Shown here: positions 1 to 8,657 of the stretch, piece after piece
Layout of the letters: each line of letters starts with the position of its first letter
How positions within the stretch are numbered: the first letter of the stretch is position 1
Origin: Bog-473 sp963791455
GTDB taxonomy: Bacteria; Actinomycetota; Acidimicrobiia; Acidimicrobiales; RAAP-2
Length of the DNA: 64,000 nucleotides
Assembly (NCBI GenBank): GCA_963791455.1
Contig: CAWBSM010000001.1
Coordinates: 558,001-622,000, forward strand
Reading direction: 5' to 3'
Notes under the pieces: generated by a model
What the model was told of the DNA's origin: nothing
Seen by the model: the letters and a program-made list of their open reading frames with translations, nothing else
Databases searched by the model: none
Program-made: the position numbers and the translations under genes

Positions 1-154
1 ACCAGACCGCCGCCACGGAGACGGCGTTGCGCACGTTGTCGATTCGGCGCAGGTCGGCGCGCAGCTCGGGGACGGCCATGCCGTTGGGCAGCAGCCGCTC
101 GCTCGGGAGGACCTGGGGCCGGTCGCCCGTGTCGGGCACCATCGTGCTGGCCAT
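1..154 (-). CDS. N-terminus of a probable fatty acid desaturase (partial)
   Basis: The first 51 codons of a minus-strand gene that runs off the left edge of the window. It starts at an ATG whose complement ends at 154; a second in-frame ATG lies four codons in. The visible part has a Leu/Pro-rich leader followed by LRRIDNVRNAVSVAAVW, a charged stretch leading into the start of a hydrophobic segment. That arrangement is what I remember from actinobacterial acyl-lipid desaturases, but no histidine box is visible because the body lies outside the window. The gene is divergent from the PaaX-type regulator, which could control it. The family call is tentative; that this is a real gene start is more certain. 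Confidence 0.4.
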   Translation of the reverse strand, partial: MASTMVPDTGDRPQVLPSERLLPNGMAVPELRADLRRIDNVRNAVSVAAVW

Positions 155-161
155 GGCGCTA

Positions 162-199
162 TATTACCGTTTTGAATCAAGTGACGCAAGTACGTAATA
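162..199. promoter_or_regulatory. Divergent promoter/operator region with two small inverted repeats
   Basis: This short spacer separates two divergent genes. It contains TATTAC at 162-167 facing GTAATA at 194-199, and TTGA-A-TCAA at 172-180, a 9-bp palindrome. The DNA is distinctly AT-rich compared with its surroundings. A PaaX-type regulator usually binds an inverted repeat near its own promoter, so these are candidate operators. That assignment is inference from position only. Confidence 0.3.
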
Positions 200-955
200 G
201 CCCCGGCAACGCCGCACCGGAGGCCCCGCTGACGGCCCGCTCCGTCCTGGCCGAGCGCGCTGTTGGGCATGGATCCGCCCGAGCTCCCCGTGGCCCAGTT
301 GATCCGCCTGACCGGCCTGTTCGGCATCAGCGAGAACCGGGCACGCGTGGCGCTGAGCCGGATGGTCGCGGCAGCCGAGGCCACCACCGACGGATCGGGG
401 CGCTACCGCCTGGCTGGGCATCTGGCGGCGCGCCAGTCGCGCCAGTCGGCCAGCCGCGCGGGCGCGGGCGCGCCCTACGAGGGCTGGTGGTGGTTAGCGG
501 TGGTCACGACGACCGGCAGCACGGCCGAGGTCCGCGGCGCCCGCCGGCGTGCACTGGCCTACGCCCGGCTGGCGGAGCTGCGAGAGGGGGTGTGGATGCG
601 ACCCGGCAACGTCGGTGTGCACCTCCCCGGCTCCCTGGAGGCAGATGTCGAGCTGATGACCGCAGAGCCGGGGGACCCGCGGGAGTTGGCCGGCCGGCTG
701 TGGGACCTGGTGGCGTGGTCAGACCGGGCGCGCGACCTCCTGGAGGGCCTCGGCGGGCTGAGGCCCGACGGGCCCGAAGCACTGGCGCCGGGGTTCGAGC
801 TCTCTGCGGCCGTGTTGCGCCACCTGCAGGCCGATCCGTTGCTGCCGGCCGAGCTCCTGCCAAAGGACTGGCCCGGCGGCATCCTCCGTGCCGCGTACGA
901 CGATTGGGACGCGCGGTACCGCGCCACCCTGCGCGTCTGGAGCCGAGCCCGCTGA
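172..955 (+). pseudogene. PaaX-type transcriptional regulator interrupted by a +1 frameshift
   Basis: The downstream frame (from TTG 263 or ATG 269) gives 230 residues of a PaaX-family regulator: a winged-helix segment LIRLTGLFGISENRARVALS, then the recognition region ending GRYRLAG and a GWWWLAVV core typical of the family's second domain. Family members normally begin with an ARSVLA...LLG helix. Here ARSVLAE is encoded just upstream in a different frame (244-255), and the reading continues as ALLGMDPPELPV only if one base is skipped near 253-259, in a GCGCGC run. From 172 to the stop the length is 3n+1. Either a one-base assembly insertion or a real inactivating mutation would explain it. 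A shorter functional protein starting at 263 is the alternative, but it would lack the first helix. PaaX proteins are repressors of aromatic-acid or acyl-CoA pathways; the target here is unknown. Confidence 0.65.
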
Positions 956-1217
956 GGGCGGTCTCGCTAGCGTGAGGCCATGCCTGACCGACCGTGTTCG
1001 CCTGACCGACCGTGTTCGTCGACACGGACGTGTGGCGGCGGCAATCCCGAGTGGCAACCCAACCGGGGACGCATTCTCATCGCGGTCGACGAGTACGCCG
1101 CAGTGGGTTCGTCGACCCCACCGTTCTCCGTCTCTTAGGCGGTCGCGCCACGCCCATGGAGATCGGGATCGGGCGGTGCGGCGGTGCGGCACCAGTTGCG
1201 GCCGCCTCGAGGTTCCG

Positions 1218-1841
1218 ATGAGTGCCCCTGGCCAGGTGGTGCTCCTCAACGGGGTGCCGCGCGCGGGAAAGTCGACCGTCGCCCGGGCCATCCAAGACGG
1301 CTTTGACGGGCTGTGGTTGAACCTCGGCGTGGACGCCTTCTACGAAGTCACGCCCCCACGGGCTCGGCCTGGCATCGGGCTGCGTCCCGGCGGGGAGCGT
1401 CCCGATCTCGAAGACGACGTCGTGCGCCTCTACCGCGGGCTGTTCGGCTCGGTGCAGGCGTTACGCGGGCTTGGACTCAACGTCGTCGTGGACGTCGGCC
1501 TGCACGACGACTACGCGAGGCCGCTGGGGATTTACCGGCGGGTGGCGGCACGCCTCGCGGGCATACCGGTCTACCTCGTCGGAGTGCGCTGTCCGCTCGA
1601 GGTGATCATGACCCGCCGCGCTGCCGGCACCCACGGGGGAGGTCCGGGCTACGAGACTTCGTCCGACGGGACCATCCCCGAGGCCGTCGTGCGTTGGGAA
1701 CGGGCCGTGCACACCCCCGGCATCTACGACGCGGAGGTGGACACGTCAGTACTCTCCCCGCACGAGTGCGCCGAGGTGATCCGCGACCGCATGCGGCACG
1801 GGCCCCCGGCGGCCTTGAGGCGGATCGCCGCCCGGTCATGA
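1218..1841 (+). CDS. Chloramphenicol phosphotransferase-like kinase
   Basis: A 207-residue soluble P-loop kinase. The Walker A motif GVPRAGKST is at residues 12-20, followed by an Asp in GVDAF at about residue 42 that matches the catalytic Asp position of chloramphenicol 3-O-phosphotransferase, and a later VVVDVGLHDD strand. The family transfers phosphate from ATP to a hydroxyl of a small molecule. Chloramphenicol is the known substrate only for the Streptomyces venezuelae enzyme, so resistance should not be assumed. ATG 1218 was chosen because homology begins at once after it, although the frame is open further upstream. The gene converges on the flippase gene with a 6-bp overlap. Confidence 0.7.
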   Translation: MSAPGQVVLLNGVPRAGKSTVARAIQDGFDGLWLNLGVDAFYEVTPPRARPGIGLRPGGERPDLEDDVVRLYRGLFGSVQALRGLGLNVVVDVGLHDDYARPLGIYRRVAARLAGIPVYLVGVRCPLEVIMTRRAAGTHGGGPGYETSSDGTIPEAVVRWERAVHTPGIYDAEVDTSVLSPHECAEVIRDRMRHGPPAALRRIAARS

Positions 1842-3800
1842 ACCGCCTTTCGAGGCGACACCCAGACGCCGCAGATCGGACAGACGAAGCACGGCGCGAA
1901 ATCGGGCCAGAACCGCGACGAAGACGGCGGTACCGATGACGACGCCGGTCACGGTGGCCCCCACGCCGGTTCCGAGGATGAGGCGCGTTCCCAGAGCGAA
2001 TACTCCGTATCCGACGAAGGTGGCCAGGACCACGACTGCGTATCCCTCACCGAACGGCAGCAGCCCCGTTCGCCGATGCAGGAGCAGCGAGGTGGACAGG
2101 CTGGTGAAGAGAATGGATGCGGCCCAGGCCAAGGCGGCCCCGGCGGCTCCGAAGCGAGGGATAAGCACCAGGTTCAAGCTGACGTTGAGCGCCAGGGCGC
2201 CTGCGTTCACCGCCAGGTTCTCCCGACTCCCGCCTCCCATGAGCAGCGCGATGGCGTTGTTCCCGGTGCCGGTGTTGAAGAGCATGGCGAGGGCCAGAAT
2301 CTCGAGCGAAGCGATTCCGGCCGCGTAATCACGTCCGAAGATGTGCATCATGAACGGTGCGTAGACGACCAAGATCACGAGCGCCGGCCAAGTGGCCGCC
2401 ATCACCCACCATGTGGATTCCCGATAGATCAACTGCGCGCTCTTCGAGTCCCCGCGGTCGAAGATTCGACCGAGCTGCGGAGCGATGGCGATGCCGATGG
2501 CATTGAGGGCGAACGTGGCGGTGATGACGTACCGGCTGGCGACGGCGTAGGCCGCCGATTGCGCGCTCGATGCCAGGGCTCCGACCAGGAGCACGTCCAG
2601 CCAGGCGATCAAGATCTGGAAGGCACCCCCGAGGCTGCGCGGGCCACTGAATTTCCAGAGGGCCAGGGTCACCGCTCGGGTCGAACCGGCCGCCAGCGTG
2701 GTGGTGGCCCGCCGGCGATCCCGCAAGCATTTGGAGACGACATACGCACAAGCCAGGGCGGCGCTGATGGCCATCGGCGCCGCCCAGGCCAGCGCTGCCC
2801 CCGGGGCCGTCAGGCGGAACTGGGCCACCACCAACAACAACGTGAGCCGGCAAGAGGGGAGGACGAGGTTCTGCACGATGACCATGTCCCGGATCGACCA
2901 GGTCCGCATCGCGGCGCACGCCACCTGCATCACGGCGGCGATGGGCACGAAGGGCGCGAAGACGACGATGACGTGCTCGGTCGCCACCAGGTTGCCGCGA
3001 CGGACGATGGCGTCGGCGATGTCGGCCCGCGCCGCCAGCAGGGCAACGCAGATCATGAGCCCCACGGCGATTGGAGGGACCAGGGCCGCCACCACGAGGC
3101 GCAGTTCGTTGCCCGCCGCCTGGCGTCTGACTGTCGGCATCAACTTGAGGACCCCGTAGTCTCCGCCGAACATGGCCGCGTACGAGCAGATCGTGAGGAT
3201 GGCCATCCCCTGGAAGAGCGCTCCGGCGTTGCGCCCTCCGAGGAGGCGTCCCGCCGCCACGAAGAACCCAAAGGTGAGGACGGCGTTGGTGACGATGCCG
3301 GCCAGACTCAGCATCCCGCCCCGGGCGAGGGACTGGAGCTCGCCCCCGGGCAGCGCATCGTCGGTCGACAGCGAGAGGGGATCGACCGGCGGCTCCTCCG
3401 CTGCTGCTGCCGTCGGCGTCACGGAGTCCTCGCCGGAGAGCTCGTTGGGCGCGTCTGCCACCAACGTGCCCTCGTCAGCCCCGCTCTCCGTGGCCGTCGC
3501 TGCGTTCACCCCGTCGATCCGGAAGCCATCACCGAGCGCGTCCACGAGGCGGTCCGGCGAGACCTCCAGCGCCGCGCTCACCTGTCGCCTCCACGCCTCC
3601 TGCGCATCGGGATCCAGTCGTCCGGCACGTCCTCGATCTGGCGTTGCCAGGTGTCGCGGACTCGGGCGGCGCGCTTCCGTCGGGTCCGGCTCTCGTCGCC
3701 CGGCCTGCTCGGCCTCGACCGGGTCGCTCGGGCCAGACGGCGCGGCGTCCCGGTCCATGTCACCGTTGAAACCGGGAACTGGCTCTTCCACGGGCGTCAC
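1836..3800 (-). CDS. Wzx-type polysaccharide flippase (MOP superfamily)
   Basis: A 654-residue membrane protein. Residues 1 to about 155 form a hydrophilic, Pro/Glu/Arg-rich, probably disordered cytoplasmic extension. From about residue 160 (SLARGGMLSLAGIVTNAVLT) come roughly 12-14 hydrophobic segments typical of polysaccharide-transporter proteins that flip undecaprenyl-linked repeat units across the plasma membrane. At 654 residues it is longer than a usual flippase (about 420-500) because of the extension. It is the last gene of a minus-strand set running from about 9914 to 1836 with the polymerase and glycosyltransferases, which supports the role. The N-terminal extension is unusual and might be a regulatory or docking region. 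Confidence 0.8.
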   Translation of the reverse strand: MTPVEEPVPGFNGDMDRDAAPSGPSDPVEAEQAGRREPDPTEARRPSPRHLATPDRGRAGRLDPDAQEAWRRQVSAALEVSPDRLVDALGDGFRIDGVNAATATESGADEGTLVADAPNELSGEDSVTPTAAAAEEPPVDPLSLSTDDALPGGELQSLARGGMLSLAGIVTNAVLTFGFFVAAGRLLGGRNAGALFQGMAILTICSYAAMFGGDYGVLKLMPTVRRQAAGNELRLVVAALVPPIAVGLMICVALLAARADIADAIVRRGNLVATEHVIVVFAPFVPIAAVMQVACAAMRTWSIRDMVIVQNLVLPSCRLTLLLVVAQFRLTAPGAALAWAAPMAISAALACAYVVSKCLRDRRRATTTLAAGSTRAVTLALWKFSGPRSLGGAFQILIAWLDVLLVGALASSAQSAAYAVASRYVITATFALNAIGIAIAPQLGRIFDRGDSKSAQLIYRESTWWVMAATWPALVILVVYAPFMMHIFGRDYAAGIASLEILALAMLFNTGTGNNAIALLMGGGSRENLAVNAGALALNVSLNLVLIPRFGAAGAALAWAASILFTSLSTSLLLHRRTGLLPFGEGYAVVVLATFVGYGVFALGTRLILGTGVGATVTGVVIGTAVFVAVLARFRAVLRLSDLRRLGVASKGGS

Positions 3801-5011
3801 TCAGCCGACACTGATCGTGACGGGCCGCTCCCAGAGGACCGGCTCCTTGATGTCGATGCCCGTCACGTAATAGAGCATCCCGGTGGACCCGACCACGTCA
3901 GTCCCGTGCTTTCCGACCATGACGGGATAGAAGGTTTGGTCCCCGCCGACGACTCTCTGGGGGGTCTTCCAGTCGATCAGGTCATGACTGGCCGAGACAA
4001 AGACCCCGTTTGTCTTGAACTCGCGGCCCCAGGCGAGCCAGACGCCGAGATTCGAGTCGTACTGGACGGCGTAGGTCACCCCGGGGACGCCGTCGAGTCC
4101 GGGAAGCGGCGTGGCGGCGCCGCCGAGGCCCGGCTCGTCGAACTTGCCGTTGTCGTAGTCGTGCCAGGTGCCCGGCCTCCCGCGTGGGTCGGTGGAGATC
4201 GCCGCGCACGACATGCCGCCGCGGCACACGAAGAAGGCCATCCACCGGTGGTTCTGGAAATCCCAGACCACCCGGTAGAAGTTGTTGCCCCCGAGGGTTG
4301 GGGTAGCGGGCTGCGGCTGTGGCGCGGTGAGGAACTGGGCGGGGCTACTCCAGGTCTGCCCGTTGTCGGTCGAGTAGGCGACGCCCGCAGACGCCCAGAA
4401 CTGGCCCTTGCCGTCGAAGGTGGCGTAGGGACAGAGCTCGGGGGGTGAGAGGGCGGGGCTGCAGCCGTAGTGGTGTTCCGCGTGGAAGAACGCGACCAAG
4501 TTCCCGTTGCCGAGCCGGAAGACTGAATTGACCCACGCACCGCCGTTGTCCCACGACTGGCTGCTCGGAATGATCGGTTGTCGAGAGGGCACAGACTCGT
4601 TGGGCCCTGGGAACGGCGAAGAGCTGATGGCCAGTGAGGTCGTCCCCGTGGGCCAGTACACCATCCAGGGGCCGCTGGACGTCGTTGCCGCGCGCAGGTA
4701 GTTGGCCGCAGTGACGCGGGACGACGCCGTGGCTCCTCCTGATCGGGGCAACACGTCGAGCGTGTCGTTCGGTTGGAACCTCGGGTTCAGGACGGCGGAG
4801 GGTTTGGTGACCTCGGACGCCTGGCCCACCGACACCGTGATGGAGCGCAGGTCGGCGCTCGGGTGCGAGGGTGGGGTCGCGGTCGGGTCGCTCGAGAAGG
4901 CCGACGTGGCGCGCGCGGCGACGCGCTCGCAGTGGTCCCGAAACAGCCCGTGGCGAGCACTCCCAAGACCACCACCGTCAAAAGCAGGCGACGGCGGGGG
5001 TCGATCCTCAC
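3801..5011 (-). pseudogene. Secreted Asp-box (BNR/sialidase-like) lipoprotein, split by a frameshift
   Basis: The main frame encodes about 340 residues of an extracellular beta-propeller-like protein with an Asp-box motif STDNGQTW near residue 137 and many Trp/Tyr-Gly-Asn strands, resembling sialidase or BNR-repeat proteins. That frame has no signal peptide and no good start; its first usable start is GTG 4835. Immediately upstream, in another frame, a GTG at 5011 begins RIDPRRRLLLTVVVLGVLATGC, a textbook lipoprotein signal with lipobox LATGC. This GTG overlaps the TGA of the polymerase gene (GTGA). Joining the two needs one extra base in a GC-rich run around 4905-4925. The intended product is therefore most likely a surface lipoprotein that binds or trims the polysaccharide made by this cluster. 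Catalytic residues are not identifiable. Confidence 0.6.
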
Positions 5012-6429
5012 GTCGACCCGGGGGGAACCGACTCCATGGGAGCCGACTCGCGGGAGTCGACCCGGAGCTCGCTCACACCCACCGGGGCGTCGGTCCTTTG
5101 CCGGCCCCTCAGGTACCAAGCGCAGAACAGCAGAGGGAGGGCCCACTGGGCCCATCGGGTCGGGGTGTCGGCCTCGATGCCCGTGGGGACGACGAACACC
5201 ACCACGCAGATCATGGAGGCGACCGAGAACGGGCACCATGCCGCTCGCCACCACGCGGCCGTCAGCCACCTGAAGAGAAGGCCACTCAAGGCGCCGCCGA
5301 TCAGCACACCGAACAGTCCGAAGTTCAGGTACCAGTCCCCGACCGCCCCCAAGGGCCAGCCGTTCTTCGCCAACGGCTGGTACACCTGCCGGAACCATTG
5401 GCCGACGAGCACCTGCTGCGGCTTGCCCGGCCACACCCATCGTGGAACGATCCCCTGGAGCCCGGTTGCGAAGTCTTGACCTCCGCGGTAGGGCTGGGCG
5501 GACGGCCAGTCTCGCAAGGCGAGGAGGGTCGCATCGAAGTACGTCGAGTCGGTGTCCACCGACACCTTGCGGATCTCCGACTGTCCCTGGGTGGCCGACA
5601 CGTGACCGAGGATGTCGTCACGGACGACACGCAGACCCACGATTGCCACCACGAGCAGGGCCACGAGCGCCAGGACTCGCACGGCCCGGGGCCTGCCCTC
5701 GCGCCCTTGCCGTCTCTCCTTCGGTATCGGCGCATTGGTCCGGGTGACCCACTGGCCCGCGATCAGGATGATGAGGACGATGGCCACCACCGTGCGGCTC
5801 CCCCACATCATCACGTAGGCGGCGTCCAATATGGCTGCGCCCAGCGCCAGGACGACGAGCCGTCGGCGCGGCGCTCGCGCTTCCCGCCGCTCGCGCCACA
5901 GGGTGAGAAGCAGCGACACCGCGACGACCGCCCCGACGGCGGGAAATATCCGCAAGACATAGGAGCCGGCCAGGCCCTTGGTCACCTTGCCGGCGCGCAC
6001 CACCCCGCCGAAGCTTCCGTAATGGGCCAGGAGTATGGCCGAGATCACCGTGGCCGCCACGGTGAGGATGATCGTCAGCCGTGCCTGGCGCCGCACGGTC
6101 GGCTGGGTCCTGGCCACGGGGACGAGCTTGACGAAGATCTCACTTACCGGAAGGGGCAAGAGGTAGGCGAGGACGAAGGCCCCCAAGAAGCCGGCCAGGA
6201 CGAGCGATGCCTCCAGGACCAGGGCCGGTGTCCGCGCCGGCAGGAAGTTGGCATCGGGATACGGCCCGTCCAGGCCGAAGGTGATCACGATGTCCCGGAA
6301 CAGATAGAAGAAGAAGAAGCAGTAACAGAAGAGACCGACGGGGTCGAGCCGATGGCGTGACAGCTTCGTCAGCATCAACCCCCATATCAGCAATGGGAGC
6401 GCCAGCGCCGCGATCTCGCCGACCGTCAT
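5008..6429 (-). CDS. Wzy-type O-antigen/exopolysaccharide polymerase
   Basis: A 473-residue integral membrane protein with about 10-12 hydrophobic helices, beginning TVGEIAALALPLLIWGLMLT, and a large hydrophilic extracytoplasmic loop in the C-terminal half (about residues 280-350, containing PRWVWPGKPQQVLVG). Low sequence conservation with many helices plus one big periplasmic-side loop is the hallmark of Wzy and oligosaccharide repeat-unit polymerases. These join lipid-linked repeat units on the outer face of the membrane. It overlaps the upstream glycosyltransferase stop by ATGA and the downstream lipoprotein start by GTGA, so it is translationally coupled within the cluster. An O-antigen ligase-like role is the alternative. 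Confidence 0.72.
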   Translation of the reverse strand: MTVGEIAALALPLLIWGLMLTKLSRHRLDPVGLFCYCFFFFYLFRDIVITFGLDGPYPDANFLPARTPALVLEASLVLAGFLGAFVLAYLLPLPVSEIFVKLVPVARTQPTVRRQARLTIILTVAATVISAILLAHYGSFGGVVRAGKVTKGLAGSYVLRIFPAVGAVVAVSLLLTLWRERREARAPRRRLVVLALGAAILDAAYVMMWGSRTVVAIVLIILIAGQWVTRTNAPIPKERRQGREGRPRAVRVLALVALLVVAIVGLRVVRDDILGHVSATQGQSEIRKVSVDTDSTYFDATLLALRDWPSAQPYRGGQDFATGLQGIVPRWVWPGKPQQVLVGQWFRQVYQPLAKNGWPLGAVGDWYLNFGLFGVLIGGALSGLLFRWLTAAWWRAAWCPFSVASMICVVVFVVPTGIEADTPTRWAQWALPLLFCAWYLRGRQRTDAPVGVSELRVDSRESAPMESVPPGST

Positions 6430-7661
6430 GGTCCCACCCCCGCCGGCTGGGTCCTCGCGGCGGCCCGGCGAGTCAACACTTCCTCGTACACCGTCAACAG
6501 CGTGTCACGCGAGTGCTCTTGGGAGTGGTGGTCCACGTAGGTCTGGCGAGCGCCGAGGTGGAGCTCCGGCCACGAGGTCGATCGCTCCCACCCCACCCGG
6601 ACGGCGGCGGCGAGCGACTCGGGGTCCCCGCAGCGGAACAGGAATCCGTTGACCCCAGGGCGGATGGATTCGCTGAAGTTCCCGACGTCACTGGCGATGA
6701 GCGGAGTACCAGCGGCGAAGGCCTGCACGGCAGCAACGGGTACCCCGGCCTCGTACCACTCCGAGGGCAGGATCATGAAGCGTGCCGCCGCGACTTCGGC
6801 GCGCACCGTCTCCTGGTCGGCCCATCCCCTGAACTCGATCGCGGGATGACGGGCAGCGCTCTCTTCGACGTCGTCGCGGAGCGAGCCCTCGCCGAGGATC
6901 ACCAGTTTGGGCGGGTCGGTCATCGCTTCCCAGGCCTGGAGCAGGACCTTCACCCCCTTGACGGGCTCGAGGCGGCCGAGATAGAGGGCGTGATCCGATC
7001 GCTCTGCTCTGACGCCCGGATCCTTCACCGCGTGGGGTCGTACCGTGATGCGGCTGGCCGGGATCCCTTCCCGGGTGAGGCTGTGCTTCAGCACGGCCGA
7101 GGGGGTGATCCAGCCGTGCACGTCTCGCTCGAAGGTGCCGAGGCTCCGATGCACGGCGAGGCTCGTGGTGAGAGCCGTCGAGGCGAGCAGGCTGTCGTGA
7201 TAGCACCGGTGGATCACGCCGGGAGTCTTGAGCCTCCGCCCCACACAGAGCTCGCACAGCTGCCCGCCCCGGTACAGATTGGCCTGCACGCACGAGTAGC
7301 GGAAGCTGTGGGCAGTCGCCACGGTCGCCGCGCCTCGTCGGGCGGCCACTCGGAACACCAGCGGGGAGACGAGTGGGAACGGCGTGTGCACGTGCACAAC
7401 GTCCGGCTTGAACGTCGCCAACGTGTTCTGGAGCTCGGCTCCCACCGAGCGGTTCCAGATTGCGTCCAGGCCCGACCGCAGCCGCGACGTCCGGCGCAAG
7501 GTCTCGCTGTTGTCGACGATGAACTGATCGACGTGGTGACCCGACTCCAAGAGCATGACCCGGTCGTTCTCGATGACCGCCTCTGCCCCCCCGGCCTTGG
7601 GGTCTGGGTTCCGCTCCCCGCCCGGCCGCAGGGACCGATTGTGGATCTGCAACACCTTCAC
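6426..7661 (-). CDS. Family 4 glycosyltransferase
   Basis: A retaining GT-B fold glycosyltransferase of about 411 residues. The N-terminal domain starts VKVLQIHNRSLRPGG with a glycine-rich acceptor loop (KAGGAEAVIEND) and contains FKPDVVHVHTPFPL. The C-terminal donor domain has LYLGRLEPVKGVKVLLQAW and the EAGVPVAAVQAFAAGTPLIA segment with the EX7E-type arrangement of GT4 enzymes. GTG 7661 is preferred because it overlaps the sulfotransferase TGA (GTGA); an ATG 42 bases upstream would extend into that gene. It probably adds a hexose to the lipid-linked repeat unit of the cluster's polysaccharide. The sugar donor cannot be read from the sequence. Confidence 0.82.
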   Translation of the reverse strand: MKVLQIHNRSLRPGGERNPDPKAGGAEAVIENDRVMLLESGHHVDQFIVDNSETLRRTSRLRSGLDAIWNRSVGAELQNTLATFKPDVVHVHTPFPLVSPLVFRVAARRGAATVATAHSFRYSCVQANLYRGGQLCELCVGRRLKTPGVIHRCYHDSLLASTALTTSLAVHRSLGTFERDVHGWITPSAVLKHSLTREGIPASRITVRPHAVKDPGVRAERSDHALYLGRLEPVKGVKVLLQAWEAMTDPPKLVILGEGSLRDDVEESAARHPAIEFRGWADQETVRAEVAAARFMILPSEWYEAGVPVAAVQAFAAGTPLIASDVGNFSESIRPGVNGFLFRCGDPESLAAAVRVGWERSTSWPELHLGARQTYVDHHSQEHSRDTLLTVYEEVLTRRAAARTQPAGVGP

Positions 7662-8641
7662 GGCCGGGTGCTTTCGGTTGCCGGATCCGACGCCACCAGC
7701 CATGGGGGAGCGGACGACAGCACCTCCGGGCAGTGCCGGGAGAGTAAGGCCCGCAACTCGTCCGATTCCTGAGCGAAGACCTGCTGCAGCTCCTCGAGGA
7801 CATCAGCGGGTACGTCGAGATGCCGGAGGTTGGCCCGCCGAACGCGCTCGCGGAGACGGAACGGGACGATCGCCTTGGTGGTGCTACGGGCCCAGTGGCG
7901 TCGAGTGGCCCATCCGTTGGCGCGTTGGAGCAGTTTGCTCCTGGGGTCCCCGGACACGTTCACCGCTTCGAGCTCAACCGTGGCGGTGGCATCGAGGCCG
8001 AGGTACCCGAACAACGAGCGTCCCACCCCCACCGGATCTTGGTCGAGCTCCTCGTAGAACAGGACCTTGACCCGATCGGCGCCGAAGGTCTCCAAGAAGG
8101 GGGCGAGTTGCCTGGAATAGCGTCCCATGCCGACGTAGTGCCAGATGTGGTGCCAGCCACGGCGGATCCGTTCCTCCTCCCGGCCGAGCGCATCCCGGAA
8201 GTCGTCACATGGCTCCAAGCCTCGGGCCCGTTGGTACGAGTACGCGGAGAATGCCCGCGCCGACGGGTCGCGCAGGATGGCGACGAGCTTGGCCTCAGGG
8301 AAGTAATTCTGGAGGGTGGGCACCGAGCGATCGGCGTAGTACAAGGTGGAGACCGAGGCGTCTCCCCGGCTCTTCTTGGCGCCGGCCGATTGGTACAAGG
8401 ACAGATACTTGTGCGGATCAGTGACGGCGACCCGGTTGATGCTGGCGTCGTCGCCGGGCCCGGTGAACGCCATCTCCTGCTCGGCGAAGGCGAGGAAGCT
8501 CGGTTCCTTTGGCTGCGTCACGAAGGCGTCGGGGTGATGGCGCAGAATCTGCGCGAGAGCCGTCGTGCCACTTCGTGCCGCGCCGATGATGAAGAAGTTC
8601 GGCGTCTTGCCACAACCGGTGATCGACTCGCAGGCGGTCAT
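7658..8641 (-). CDS. PAPS-dependent sulfotransferase
   Basis: A protein of 327 residues. The 5'-phosphosulfate-binding loop is FFIIGAARSGTTAL near the N-terminus and the 3'-phosphate-binding region is LRDPSARAFSAY near residue 120. Both are diagnostic for the Sulfotransfer_1/3 families, which move sulfate from PAPS to a carbohydrate or lipid hydroxyl. It sits between two GT4 genes in the exopolysaccharide cluster, so the likely acceptor is a sugar of the repeat unit, giving a sulfated polysaccharide. ATG 8641 was taken in preference to a TTG three codons upstream. The substrate is an inference from context. Confidence 0.82.
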   Translation of the reverse strand: MTACESITGCGKTPNFFIIGAARSGTTALAQILRHHPDAFVTQPKEPSFLAFAEQEMAFTGPGDDASINRVAVTDPHKYLSLYQSAGAKKSRGDASVSTLYYADRSVPTLQNYFPEAKLVAILRDPSARAFSAYSYQRARGLEPCDDFRDALGREEERIRRGWHHIWHYVGMGRYSRQLAPFLETFGADRVKVLFYEELDQDPVGVGRSLFGYLGLDATATVELEAVNVSGDPRSKLLQRANGWATRRHWARSTTKAIVPFRLRERVRRANLRHLDVPADVLEELQQVFAQESDELRALLSRHCPEVLSSAPPWLVASDPATESTRP

Positions 8642-8657
8642 GTTCCGCAAGCCGCGC

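Noticed and set aside
1218..1841. Chloramphenicol resistance gene
   Set aside because: Family resemblance is good, but most such kinases in environmental actinobacteria have unknown substrates; resistance cannot be claimed from motifs.
2076..4448. Very long plus-strand open frame (790 codons) antisense to the flippase and Asp-box genes
   Set aside because: It is rich in Arg, Gly, Asp and His with no domain pattern, as expected for the antisense frame of high-GC genes, and it spans two genes with clear family features.
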